A DNA stretch of 64,000 nt from G963667915 sp965197385. Lineage in GTDB: Bacteria > Acidobacteriota > Vicinamibacteria > Vicinamibacterales > UBA823. Every line of letters begins with the position of its first letter. The stretch's first letter is position 1. Where the stretch lies: contig CBDANA010000005.1 of the NCBI GenBank assembly GCA_965197385.1, positions 1-64,000 on the forward strand, in the 5' to 3' direction. Of this stretch, positions 25,510-33,999 are shown one piece after another. Both the position numbers and the translations under genes were made by a program. The notes beneath the pieces are model-generated. The model was given only the letters and a program-made list of their open reading frames with translations. It did no database searches and was not told the DNA's origin.

Positions 25510-25776
25510 AACCAGGCGATCCGTCGAACGCGGAGATCACAAAAAAAAGTTGCGCGGAAAGTTTGCGCACAACTCACTCTCTCTATCTCTCTGATTGCAG
25601 ATGGGTTACGCCTGCCAGTAATTTGACGACGACCGAAATGCGCCGGGCGCCCGCCCGGCCGAGGCCCGTATTCATTGATTCTTTTTTGGCACCGGGGGTG
25701 GCCGGTCCCCTCTGTTCGCGCACAACGCGCACAGCTACGGTGGTGGACGTTCGGTTGCACGGTCAGCAGGGTGACG

Positions 25777-26040
25777 ATGCCGCACACGATGTTGAGATTT
25801 CCGACCGTCAAGGCCCGCACGGGTCTGTCGCGCAGCACGATCTATCTCCGCATTTTCCCGCGGCACGTTTCCGGCCCCCGTGTCCCTCGGGGGCCGTGCC
25901 GTGGGCTGGATCGAGGCCGAGGTGCAGGCGTGGCTCACCGCGCGGATCGCGCAACGCCGACTGATTCGCGCCGCGGCCGGAGCGGAGGCCGGCGGCGACG
26001 AAGGACGGGTACCGGGTGCGGGGACGCACACCCCGTCCCA
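25777..26040 (+). pseudogene. AlpA-family regulator, frameshifted
   Basis: From ATG 25777 the frame reads MLRFPTVKARTGLSRSTIYL, the MerR/AlpA-like helix-turn-helix used by phage and island regulators or excisionases. After a shift near 25850 the usual wing and tail appear in another frame: GTFPAPVSLGGRAVGWIEAE and VQAWLTARIAQRR. AlpA proteins control integrase or excision genes, and here the gene lies upstream of an integrase. The stop is lost: the second frame runs on into the following small gene. A poly-A/T-rich segment (25545-25600) precedes it. Confidence 0.7.
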
Positions 26041-26059
26041 ACGAGAAAGGGTGGTCGAC

Positions 26060-26275
26060 ATGATTCGGAACATCACCGTGGACGGCGAGGAGGCGCTTGC
26101 AGTGGACACGGCTGAAGAACTGGGCCGGGCGCTTTTGACCGGCCGGTACGTCGTCGCGTCCGACGCGGTGCGCGCGGAGTACGGGCTCACGGACACCGAC
26201 AACTCCGACACGCAGGACATCGTGGACGAGTCGGACTGGCGCGACGACGCGTGGCGCGCGGAGGGGGGGCGCTGA
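26060..26275 (+). CDS. small acidic hypothetical protein
   Basis: A 71-residue protein from ATG 26060 with GAAAGGGTGG upstream. It contains MIRNITVDGEEALAVDTAEE, LGRALLTGRYVVASDAVRAE and an aspartate-rich tail. Its stop overlaps the start of the ArdC-type fragment (TGATG), so the genes were in one operon behind the AlpA-like regulator. Family unknown; small acidic proteins at this position are common on conjugative elements. Confidence 0.5.
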   Translation: MIRNITVDGEEALAVDTAEELGRALLTGRYVVASDAVRAEYGLTDTDNSDTQDIVDESDWRDDAWRAEGGR

Positions 26276-26404
26276 TGGCGTGGGGCCGAACGCACACCGC
26301 GGCGCAGACACCCGCGTGGAATCAAGGACGACTATCACAAGGCGTTTGCCGGCAAGCTCAAAGAGCAGATCGAGCAGGGCGTCGCGCCGTGGCAGAAACA
26401 GTGT
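26274..26404 (+). pseudogene. ArdC-like antirestriction protein, N-terminal fragment
   Basis: ATG 26274 begins MAWGRTHTAAQTPAWN. After a one-base shift it continues DDYHKAFAGKLKEQIEQ and GVAPWQKQ, the conserved start of ArdC's ssDNA-binding domain. The parallel copy at 27919 begins MAWWRRPSTQTSAWN and has KKQIEQGVAPWQQS at the same place, so this is a second, diverged ardC cut after 44 codons. AT-rich DNA and the integrase gene follow immediately, so integration or recombination has separated it from its body. Confidence 0.65.
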
Positions 26405-26569
26405 CCACCATTGCGCGTCAGCGTGAGTCGTCCAATAACGTCCCATATCGTCTATAACTATCTCATTTATAGATATTTATTACATTATGTCTTGGCTTGA
26501 CACAAGCCAGAGCAACCTATAACATCCACTACGTTCCACCACATAACGGTGGAAAGACTGGTGGAAAGG
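26405..26569 (+). promoter_or_regulatory. AT-rich integrase upstream region with inverted repeats
   Basis: GC content drops sharply here compared with both sides. TGGCTTG and CAAGCCA (26493-26499, 26503-26509) form an inverted repeat with a 3-bp spacer. TTCCACC and GGTGGAA (26534-26540, 26548-26554) form another, followed by a direct copy GGTGGAAA at 26560. Such repeats just upstream of an integrase are typical of operator or recombinase arm sites, and the region may contain an attP-like core. Confidence 0.5.
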
Positions 26570-27775
26570 ATGCTGCCGACTCACCCCCCCACGCGCCAGC
26601 CCGAACACGCCCTCTCGACCGCCTTCGTCCGCACCGTCGCCGCGGCCGGCCGGTATTGCGACGGCCAGGGCTTGTATCTCGACGTCCAGCCGTCCGGCAG
26701 CCGGGGTTGGGTCCAGCGGATCGCCATCCGCGGACGCCGCCGCGAAACTCGGGCTCGGCGGCTTCCCGCTCGTCTCGCTCAAGGAGGCCCGCGCGCTCGC
26801 CTTCGCCAACCGCACGCTCGCCCGCGCCGGGGGCGACCCGCTCGCCGAGAAAGCGCCGTCTCCAGCGCACGCCGACCTTCGCCGCCGCCGCCGAGCAGGT
26901 CTGGACCCAGATGCAGCCCGGCTGGCGCAATCCGAAGTACGGCAAGGATTGGATGTCGAGCCTGACGCGGTTCGCGTTCCCGCGCATGGGTTCAGCTGCC
27001 GGTCTCCGAGGTGACGAGCGCCGACGTGATCGAGACGCTGCGGCCCGTCTGGCATGTCCGCCCGGCGACGGCGCGGCGGGTGCGCGAACGCATCAGCACG
27101 GTGATGGAATGGGCCGTGGCGATGGACCTGCGAGCCGACAACCCATGCGACCGCATCGGGCCCGGTCCTGGGCCCGCAGCAGCATCTGGTCCAGCACATG
27201 CGGGCGCTGCCCCATCGCGACGTGGCGGCGGCCATCGGCGCGGTGCAGGCGTCGGGGGCTCCGCCCGTGGTGACGCTCGCCTTCGAGTTCCTCGTGCTCA
27301 CGGCGGCGCGAATCCGGTGAAGTCCGCGGGGCGCAGTGGGCCGAGGTCGACGCGGCGGACCACGTCTGGACCATCCCGGCCACGCGCACGAAGGCCAAGC
27401 GGGAACACCGGGTTCCCCTGTGCCGGCGTGCCGCCCAGATCCTCGCCGCGGCGCGCGCGCTCGGCGACGGCCATGCGCTGGTGTTCCCGAGCGGGCGCGG
27501 GACGCGGCTGGCCGATGTGGCGCTGTCGGGGCTGCTCAAGGACCTGGCGATCGGCGGCGTCCCCGCACGGCTTTCGTTCGAGCTTCCGGGACTGGACGGC
27601 CGAGGAGACCAATCACCCGCGCGAGGTCGTCGAGGCGGCGCTCGCGCACGTGGTCCAGAATAAAGTCGAAGCCGCCTATGCCCGCTCCGACCTGTTCGAG
27701 CGTCGGCGGCGGTTGATGGACGACTGGGCGGCCTATCTCGCAGGAAAGCGCCGGGCGGCGGACTCAGCGCCGTGA
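26570..27775 (+). pseudogene. tyrosine recombinase (P4/DUF4102-type integrase), frameshifted
   Basis: ATG 26570 opens the arm-binding DUF4102 domain (AAGRYCDGQGLYLDVQPSGS; later LGLGGFPLVSLKEARALAF). The SAM-like core-binding part has WRNPKYGKDWMSSLTRFAFP and VSEVTSADVIETLRPVWHV. The catalytic domain has LAFEFLVLTAAR, IPATRTKAKREHRVPL, HGFRSSFRDWTAEETNH (HxxR) and VEAAYARSDLFERRR with the tyrosine. About six frame changes are required, so it is inactive as read. Repaired length is about 400 residues, normal for P4-type integrases, which target tRNA genes. It may belong to the element whose tRNA scar lies at 9700, but the distance makes that uncertain. Confidence 0.78.
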
Positions 27776-27918
27776 CGGTGGTCGGAGGTGACGCCCGTCG
27801 CGGTGCTCGGGGCGCGTCCGCCTCGCGCGCGTTCACGCACGGCCGTCAACCCGCTTCGCGGATCCTCCAGGCCTGACCGGCCGGGCGCTGAAGCCGTACC
27901 GTGGGAAGGCGGGAGCTG
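27776..27918. other. short spacer between integrase and ardC
   Basis: This 140-bp gap between the integrase stop and the ardC start contains no ORF of note. The last bases before ATG 27919 (GGCGGGAGCTG) resemble the bases before the other ardC start at 26274 (GGGGGGCGCTG), supporting a common origin for the two ardC upstream regions. Confidence 0.35.
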
Positions 27919-28975
27919 ATGGCTTGGTGGCGTAGACCGTCGACGCAGACCAGCGCGTGGAACGTGGAGGACGACCACGCGGCCTTTATCGCGGCCATCA
28001 AGAAGCAGATCGAGCAGGGCGTGGCGCCGTGGCAGCAGTCGTGGAGGTCCGGCGCGCGCCGGCTCCCGGAACACCTCGTGAGTGGGCACGCGTACCGGGG
28101 CGTGCACGCGCTGCAGTTGAGTGTCACCCACACCGCGAAGGGCTACCGCGACAACCGCTGGGCGACCGCCACCGAGATCCAGGCGCTGGGTGGTCAGGTC
28201 CGCCCCAGGCGAGCAGGCGGCGCCCGTCCTGTGTGACACGATAGACGACGAGCAGCAGGCGCAGCAAACCGCCCGGCGCGCCCGACACGGACCAGCCGCC
28301 CGGCGGCGAGCAGGACCACGAGCAGACCCGTCCGCCGATGGTGCGGGTGCACGCCGCGTTCAACGTCGAACAGGCCGACGGCCTGACGCTGGAGCGGCGC
28401 GACGACGACCGCGACCAAACGTCCGAGTTGAAAAACCCATGAGCTCGCCGAGCGCATCATCATGGAGAGCGGCGTGGACGTGCGGCACGTGCGCGGCGAT
28501 CGCTCGTTCTACAACCTACAGACCGACCGCGTCACCCTTCCCCGAACGTGACCAGTTCGCCTCCGCGAACGGGTATTACCAGACCGTGTTGCACGAACTC
28601 GGGCACGCCACCGGCCACCCCGATCGGCTGGACCGCGCCACGCTCAAGAACGGCATCAGGGATTTCGGTAGCGTGGAGTATGCCCGCGAAGAACTCCGCG
28701 CCGAAATATCGGCGATGCTGACCGGCGTGCGGGTCGGCGTCGGCCACGACGGGAGCCGTGGCGCGACGTACGTGCAGGGCTGGCTCACGGCACTGGAAAC
28801 ACGACCCCGCAGGAAATCGACACGGCCGCCGCCGAGGCGCAACACATGTCGGACTCCCTGCTGCGCCAGGTCCCGCGAGCACGAACAGGCGATCGCACAG
28901 AAACACGCCGAGCTGGCCGCCACATACTCTGCCGCACGGCGTCCACAGATCAGCCCCGCGCCGACGGCGCGCCCG
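27919..28975 (+). pseudogene. ArdC-like antirestriction protein with zincin domain, frameshifted
   Basis: The N-terminal ssDNA-binding domain (from ATG 27919: EDDHAAFIAAIKKQIEQGVA, GHAYRGVHALQLSVTH, GYRDNRWATATEIQALGGQV) is followed by MVRVHAAFNVEQADGL, SGVDVRHVRGDRSFYN and a metallopeptidase-like domain. The latter has ANGYYQTVLHELGHATGH (HExxH zinc motif) and VEYAREELRAEISAML with the distal Glu. At least five single-base shifts break it. ArdC proteins protect incoming single-stranded DNA during conjugation. The same C-terminal half is present intact at 35842-36516. Confidence 0.75.
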
Positions 28976-29092
28976 CTGGACCCGCGCCCGCCCCTGCCCG
29001 TGGTGGCCGCCCCCGGACCCCGAGCGGATGATCGTCAACCCACGGGGGACCCGCCGCCCCGACGTGCGCCGCGATCGGGCGCGGGTGCCCGG

Positions 29093-30100
29093 GTGACGCG
29101 CCCCGTCACGCGCCCCCCGGTCCAGGACCGCGCGAGCCAGCTCGCGGCGCTCGCCGCGCTGGGCTGGACCGGACGCGATGCGGAGTGGATCGCCTTGGTC
29201 TGTCTCCAGAGCGGCGTCTTTACGCGGTCCCAGTACGGGGCGTACTTCAAGACGGGTGCGGACCGAAAACCCGCCGGCCGCTTCGTTCGCGCGCTGCTCG
29301 AGAAGACGCTCGCCGTTGAGGACGCGCGGGCCATCTTTCCCGGCGGCGCGCGGGCCGTCCACCTCACACAGAAATCGATCTACCGGGCGCTTGGCATCCC
29401 GGATCTCCGCCACCGCCGGGGCCAGGAGGCGACCACGCAGGTGCTCATGCGCCGGCTGCTCGCGCTCGATTACGTCATCGAGCGGCCGACCCTCGGATGG
29501 CTCCCCACGGAGGCGGAGAAGGGGCAGCGGTTTCGCGGCGCTCGGCATCGACCGGGGCGTGTTTGCCCTACCGCACGTACGGCGAGGGCGCGACGGCGAA
29601 AAAGCGGTTTGTGGCGCTCAAGTGTCCCGTCGCCGTGGACGAGATGGTGGCCACGTTCACCTACGTCGATCCGGGGCTGACGACCGAGAGCGAGCTACGC
29701 GCGTGGGGGGTGGCCCACGCGCCGGTGTGGGCCGCGCTGCGGGCGCGGAGTTTCGCCGTGCACGTCGTCGCGATCGGCACGGGGGTAGGGGCGGCACAAC
29801 GCGCCGAGCCCGTGCTGAAAACACTGGACGCGCGACGGCGACGGGCAGACCGAGACGCCCCCCCGCCGGGCCGACCCGGACATCCGCCAAGAAATCGGCC
29901 GGCTCGTGGACGCGATCACCGGCGGCAATCGTCACCGCTTGCGCGCGGCCGGCGGGTTCGACAAGGCGGCAGATCGGCTTGAGTGGTTGCAGAGACTTCC
30001 CGAGGGCGCGCCCACGAAAAAGCATCGGCGAGCCGCGATTGACCGGTACTCGATCTGGAGCACGATCCGGTTGGTCAGTCCCGAGGCGGCATTATGCTGA
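29093..30100 (+). pseudogene. conjugative-element winged-helix protein (replication-relaxation-like), frameshifted
   Basis: GTG 29093 starts VQDRASQLAALAALGWTGRD, then EWIALVCLQSGVFTRSQYGA, GRFVRALLEKTLAVED, SIYRALGIPDLRHRR and LMRRLLALDYVIERPTLGWL, a winged-helix domain like those of replication-relaxation proteins. After shifts near 29530 and 29850 it continues KKRFVALKCPVAVDEM, FTYVDPGLTTESELRAWG and LVDAITGGNRHRLRAAGGFD to TGA 30098-30100. Repaired length is about 335 residues. It sits between ardC and virD4 in the element. Function unknown; probably DNA-binding. Confidence 0.55.
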
Positions 30101-30504
30101 TCCGCGCCACTGTGCCCCCGTCGTCTGGACCGTTCCGGGGTCACGATGGGGGTCACGGCGGGGGTCGAGCAGAATGGTACACAGACAGAGGGGGGGGTGT
30201 ACCAAAAACAGCGTGGGGGGTGTCCCACGCCACTCGGCGTTGTTTCCCTGTCGTTGTTCTGGTTTTTCGTCCTAGACCGGACGCCCCGAACCGCGCCAGC
30301 GGAGAGGGAGAGGACGGGAGGCGACCCCCCCTTTTGTGCCGCTGACGCGGCACGGCTACGTGGGGGGTGGGGGCACCAGGTGTACCACCTTGTGTACCAC
30401 CCTCCCACCCGCCGTTGGTGGGGTCGCTCCCGTCTCAATGTATCCATGCTGGAAGGCTCAGACGCCCGCCCCAGGCGGGCACGTAATGGCCGACGCGTGG
30501 CGCG
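30101..30504 (+). promoter_or_regulatory. repeat-rich non-coding region before virD4 (candidate control or transfer-origin region)
   Basis: No credible gene. GGTACA/TGTACC boxes occur at 30176 and 30198 (inverted), and GTGTACCAC is directly repeated at about 30381 and 30393. GGGGTCACG is repeated near 30137-30155. A perfect 7-bp hairpin, GCCCGCC-CCA-GGCGGGC, lies at about 30470-30486. G-runs make the composition extreme. Regions like this between DNA-processing and coupling-protein genes can hold oriT or operators, but no nick consensus is recognised. Confidence 0.4.
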
Positions 30505-31284
30505 ATGATTGACCACCTTACCAGCATCTTCATGGTCATCGGCGGCATGAGCGCCCGCGTGCGCCTGGACGTAGCCGAGCACGTTCCCCGAGGCCGATCC
30601 CGTGGCGGTGCTCGTCCGCGACCACACCCCGAACGTGTACCGCGCCGTCGTCGCGTGGTACGACGTCGCGCCCGGCGTGGCGGTGTTCCTCGCTGGGCAA
30701 TTGCTCATCAGCACCTCCCGGATCTGGTTCGCGCGGATGGGCGTCCGTGTGGGGCTCAGGTCCCGCCTGCCGCGCTGGCCACTTTCGCCCACGGCGGACG
30801 GCCCCGCCATCGTCATTGGCGAAGTGCATCACCCGGTCAAAACTCGCCGAGAGCCCGACCCCCCAGTGGCTGACGATCCCGGAGCGGGGGCCTCTATACC
30901 GGCGTGGCAATTTTCGGCGCCGTCGGGTCCGGCAAGACCTCCGCGTGTATGCAACCCGTTCGCGCGCCAGCTCTTGAGCTGGCACGCGGACGAATCCCGC
31001 GCGGCGCGCGGCGGCGGCGCTGGTCCTGGAAGTGAAGGGCGATGTTTGCCACGACATCCGCCGGATGCTGACCGAGCTGGGCCGCGACGAGGACTACATC
31101 GAGCTGTCGCTTGACGGCCGGCTGACGTGGAATCCGCTGAGTGCCACCTGGCTCGATTCGTACTCGCTCGCCTACACGGTCGCGTCCTCCCTCCTCAATC
31201 AACTCTTCGGCAAGGGCAAAGAACCGTTCTGGCAACAGGCCTACACGAATCTGGTCCGCTGGATCATCAAGCTGTACCGCGTGC
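30505..31284 (+). pseudogene. VirD4/TraG-type coupling ATPase, N-terminal part, frameshifted and truncated
   Basis: The coupling protein delivers the relaxosome to the conjugative channel at the inner membrane. Pieces in three frames: MIDHLTSIFMVIGGM; AVVAWYDVAPGVAVFLAGQL; PQWLTIPERG and YTGVAIFGAVGSGKTSACM (Walker A GAVGSGKT); LVLEVKGDVCHDIRRMLTEL; then GRLTWNPLSATWLDSYSLAY and EPFWQQAYTNLVRWIIKLYR. It stops matching the family at about 31284, where unrelated reverse-strand genes begin. The last 220 bp are repeated, diverged, at the start of the second virD4 piece (34000), so the two pieces overlap rather than abut. Confidence 0.72.
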
Positions 31285-31633
31285 TTACACATCTTGGCGT
31301 AAGCTCACGTCGGACGAGAACGCTTGACCGGCCACATGCACACTAATGAGTAGGGCAACGTCGGAGTATTTCATCAGCGAAACAATCGCGCGGCCCGCAG
31401 CCGGCCTTTCCGCCATCGTGCGGATGCGGTCCTCCGTCAGATCGGTAGTCCGCTTAGCGTCCACTACTTCCGCATACAGTCTCACCGGCTGGCAGCCGGT
31501 GAATAATTCTCGCCGGTCAATGTAATCCTGGCCCCGTCCCACTGGGGTCACGTCTTGTGCCGCCGCGTGGACCAGTCACGACGGCCGCAGCGACCAGCAT
31601 CGCCGCGAGCATCGCGTACGGGTTTGCGCTCAT
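31285..31633 (-). pseudogene. exported hypothetical protein, frameshifted and 3'-truncated
   Basis: ATG 31633 starts a signal-like MSANPYAMLAAMLVAAAVVT. After a one-base shift the protein continues AAQDVTPVGRGQDYIDR, GCQPVRLYAEVVDAKRTTDL, TEDRIRTMAERPAAGRAI and ALLISVHVAGQAFSSDV. It runs into the virD4 junction at 31285 without its own end. The CxP-LYAEVVDA and TEDRIRTMAE patterns are familiar from small secreted proteins of unknown function in these genomes. It is the last gene of a reverse-strand block unrelated to the conjugation genes on both sides. Confidence 0.5.
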
Positions 31634-31665
31634 CGGCTCACCCTTAGCGCGGGCCTACCCACCCT

Positions 31666-31908
31666 TCACCCCCGCACCCAGTTGTAGTTGGCCGCCGCCG
31701 CCATCATTGTCAGCAACACCGGATGTGCGCGTAGCGCAAGCTCGACCTCAACCGGCGTCAGCAACCGTGGAGTGAGATCCGCTTGCAGCACCAACGCCGA
31801 CGCGCAATGAAAACAGAACACCACATCAGTCGGCGTCGGCGGGCGTGCTTCCTCGCACACGAGTACGCACACCGCGCGCCCGCAGACCGGGCACTGGATC
31901 GGCGGCAT
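31666..31908 (-). CDS. small zinc-ribbon protein
   Basis: An 80-residue protein from ATG 31908 (GTG 31929 is an alternative). IQCPVCGRAVCVLVCEEA supplies one CxxC knuckle and VVFCFHCASALVL the second, followed by a helical tail LTPVEVELALRAHPVLLTMM. Probably a zinc-bound nucleic-acid or protein-interaction module. It follows another cysteine-containing small ORF and may be its frame-shifted continuation. Confidence 0.5.
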   Translation of the reverse strand: MPPIQCPVCGRAVCVLVCEEARPPTPTDVVFCFHCASALVLQADLTPRLLTPVEVELALRAHPVLLTMMAAAANYNWVRG

Positions 31909-32080
31909 CTTGTGAAACGGTCGTGTCACCAAGAACCCCCCGCCCTTCCTCTGTGGCCCGTGTCTCTCTGTGAATCCGATCACGCACCGTTGGCGGCACC
32001 TGCGGGGCATCACGCCCGAGAGCCATAAGCCGCTGGCAAGACGGACACGAGCCGTGATCGAACTTCCATGCTGCGTACAT
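31909..32080 (-). CDS. small cysteine-containing hypothetical ORF
   Basis: From ATG 32080 the frame reads MYAAWKFDHGSCPSCQRLMA, VPPTVRDRIHRETRATEEG and then enters the coding region of the next zinc-ribbon gene. The CPSC knuckle and the position suggest either a separate small gene or the N-terminal half of a two-ribbon protein broken by one base. Its frame stays open to 31826, which overlaps the neighbour. Confidence 0.35.
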
Positions 32081-32093
32081 CAGCGCCAGCGCC

Positions 32094-32234
32094 TCAGTAC
32101 GGCACTGGCCCGAAGAGCGACGGAAAAAGCCACGCCATGAATGCGCCGAGCGCCCAGCCCGCAAGCAGCGCCACGACGATCGCAGCCGCTATAAAGAGCC
32201 GGCCGAGCCACGGCTTCGGAGAAGCGATCCCGCG
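32094..32234 (-). pseudogene. small membrane protein remnant
   Basis: A reverse frame with no start codon reads SPKPWLGRLFIAAAIVVALL and AGWALGAFMAWLFPSLFG before TGA 32094. It is one strong transmembrane helix with a Lys/Pro-rich cytoplasmic end. A stop directly upstream suggests a frameshift near its start. It belongs to the reverse-strand block of small genes. Confidence 0.35.
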
Positions 32235-32281
32235 TCACGGTCTCCGGCCACGAGGTTGCTGTCCACAGGAGCATCAAGCTG

Positions 32282-32944
32282 TCAAGTTTGCGGGCCAGGG
32301 ACCTGGATGTTGTGCAACGCTTCCAATTCCTCTTCTGAAAACACATCTCCAGCGATCACCTCGTCGCAACGTTGCCGCATGCGGAGCAACGCATCTCGAT
32401 CCTCATCGTCCGCGTGCCTGATCAGAACCTCTAGACCAGTAAGGACGTGCCTAGCTACCCTGTCGCACCCTCGCTTGAATTCGTTTATCGCAGCTGTATT
32501 CCGTTCAAGTTCTTTGCTCATCGTATTCCTCGAGCCGCTCCAGCGCGTCTCCAGTTCCGGACGGTGCCTTACCCGGCCGTTCCTCTGGCCGTGCGCAGCA
32601 GCGCCAGCGCCGTAGACCACTCCGATGACCGGAACCACAGAGAAGGCCAGCGCCAGCTCCCAATCGCCCCGCACGCGGCCCGCGGTCATCAGCTGCGCAA
32701 GGCCCAGGTCGGCGACCACGTTCGCTGTCAGGAGTGCCACGAGGGCGAGGATCGTCGTCGTGGCGAGGCGAGGCCGCAACACGAGCACCAGCACGCCCGC
32801 GGCGCCAAGCGGATGCAGCAGGACCACCAGCAGCCGTTGCCAGACGTCTCCACCGTTCGCGAATGCGCCCACCAGGGCCGTGAAGCCGGCGAAGAGCGCG
32901 TGCATCACCGCGAGCACCGTCACCAACATCCGGAAGCTGGTCAT
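32282..32944 (-). CDS. membrane protein with acidic C-terminal extension (possibly two genes)
   Basis: ATG 32944 begins four predicted helices (MLVTVLAVMHALFAGFTALV, LLVVLLHPLGAAGVLVLVL, TTTILALVALLTANVVADLG, ELALAFSVVPVIGVVYGAG). From Met 32521 a soluble helical part follows (ELERNTAAINEFKRGCDRVA, RQRCDEVIAGDVFSEEELEA). A ribosome site (GAGGAA) precedes Met 32521, so the soluble 79 residues may be a separate gene in the same frame, the upstream stop having been lost. Function unknown. Confidence 0.5.
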   Translation of the reverse strand: MTSFRMLVTVLAVMHALFAGFTALVGAFANGGDVWQRLLVVLLHPLGAAGVLVLVLRPRLATTTILALVALLTANVVADLGLAQLMTAGRVRGDWELALAFSVVPVIGVVYGAGAAAHGQRNGRVRHRPELETRWSGSRNTMSKELERNTAAINEFKRGCDRVARHVLTGLEVLIRHADDEDRDALLRMRQRCDEVIAGDVFSEEELEALHNIQVPGPQT

Positions 32945-33031
32945 GGAGACATGATACGTCCCGCCGGGGCCGCTCGTCCTCCGAACCGCGCCGTCGACGC
33001 CCACCGGTACGCATCGTTGACGCTGCACACG

Positions 33032-33400
33032 CTAGAACGCGACCGCACCGACCCGCAGCAGATTAGTCAGGTAGGCGACCGCGTTCGACGTGCGTCTCTT
33101 GAAGTAGAAGACCCGTCCCTGCTCATGCTCACTGACGTGATAGCACTCCCACCGCTCCCGTCCCATCGCATTGAGCCGTTCGTCCACGTCTCCCAGATCA
33201 GCGTGGACCACCTCGAGTGACGTGTATTCGATGGCCCAGAGAGCCTGGATCTCTGTTGCCGATAGCTCGCGCACGTCGTTGGCCCTCGTTCGCGCGTCGT
33301 CCAAGATTCCCTGAGCACCCTCTCGCAACTCGGCCAACGGGTCTTGCCGACATCCAGCAGAGAGCATCGCCAGTGACACGACAATCAGGATAATTCGCAT
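33032..33400 (-). CDS. small lipoprotein
   Basis: A 122-residue protein from ATG 33400 with a lipoprotein signal (ILIVVSLAMLSAGCRQ). The mature part contains TEIQALWAIEYTSLEVVHAD, DERLNAMGRERWECYHVS and GRVFYFKRRTSNAVAYLTN, a pattern like the DUF4177-type 'LN-x-x-G-x-x-GW-x' fold in which a small protein wraps around a Trp. Upstream GGAGTGGGAT gives a plausible ribosome site. Probably anchored in a membrane facing the periplasm. Confidence 0.6.
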   Translation of the reverse strand: MRIILIVVSLAMLSAGCRQDPLAELREGAQGILDDARTRANDVRELSATEIQALWAIEYTSLEVVHADLGDVDERLNAMGRERWECYHVSEHEQGRVFYFKRRTSNAVAYLTNLLRVGAVAF

Positions 33401-33584
33401 GACCGATCCCACTCCTTGTAGCGGTGACAGCCGCGGGAGATCCGATGCGCGGCCTCTCCCATTCCCTTGAACGAGATGCATCCGCGCAAGCCGACCATTC
33501 AGCAGTGGGCTGATGTGCCGCTGGCTCACCCTCCAGAGTCGACATCCGTTGACGGGACGTTCGCCGCACGTCCGCGCCGAGCAC

Positions 33585-33992
33585 TCAATGAATCGTCGGC
33601 TTGGTCATCGTACTCGTCGCCAGCCGGTGTTGGCGGGCTCGGGTGCAGGCCAGGATAACCGCATGCAGCTCCTGCTCCGCAATGCGTGAGAGTTCCCGCA
33701 CCTTCCTGAGAGTCCCCGCCACGTCGTCTGCCGACGCCGGCGGTGCTGGCTGGCGGCCCAGGAGCTCGACGATGCCGTGCAGCATGGCGTTGATCTTTCT
33801 CAGATTCTCCAGCGCTTCGTGGGCGCGTTCGAGGAATTCGATAGCCTCCTCGTCACCGAACAGGCCGTCGATGAAGCCTTCCAGCTCGTCGATACGGATC
33901 TGGCACAGACGCCGCAGGCCCTCTGGCTCCGCCCGAGTGGCTATGCGCGTCAACCGAAACGGCGTGTCTTCCGATTGATGGGTTACCAGCGC
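33585..33992 (-). pseudogene. helical hypothetical protein, 5'-truncated at the virD4 junction
   Basis: The reverse frame runs out of the junction at 33992 as WNALVTHQSEDTPFRLTRIA and continues RRLCQIRIDELEGFIDGLFG, IEFLERAHEALENLRKINAM and RKVRELSRIAEQELHAVILA to a stop at 33585. TTG 33953 could serve as a start, but the upstream residues look native, so the 5' end was removed. It is mostly helical, coiled-coil-like, of unknown family. Confidence 0.45.
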
Positions 33993-33999
33993 GTTCCAG

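Noticed and set aside
30146..30508. 120-codon forward ORF in the repeat-rich region before virD4
   Set aside because: Gly/Thr-rich sequence from G-runs and repeats, no homology pattern and no ribosome site.
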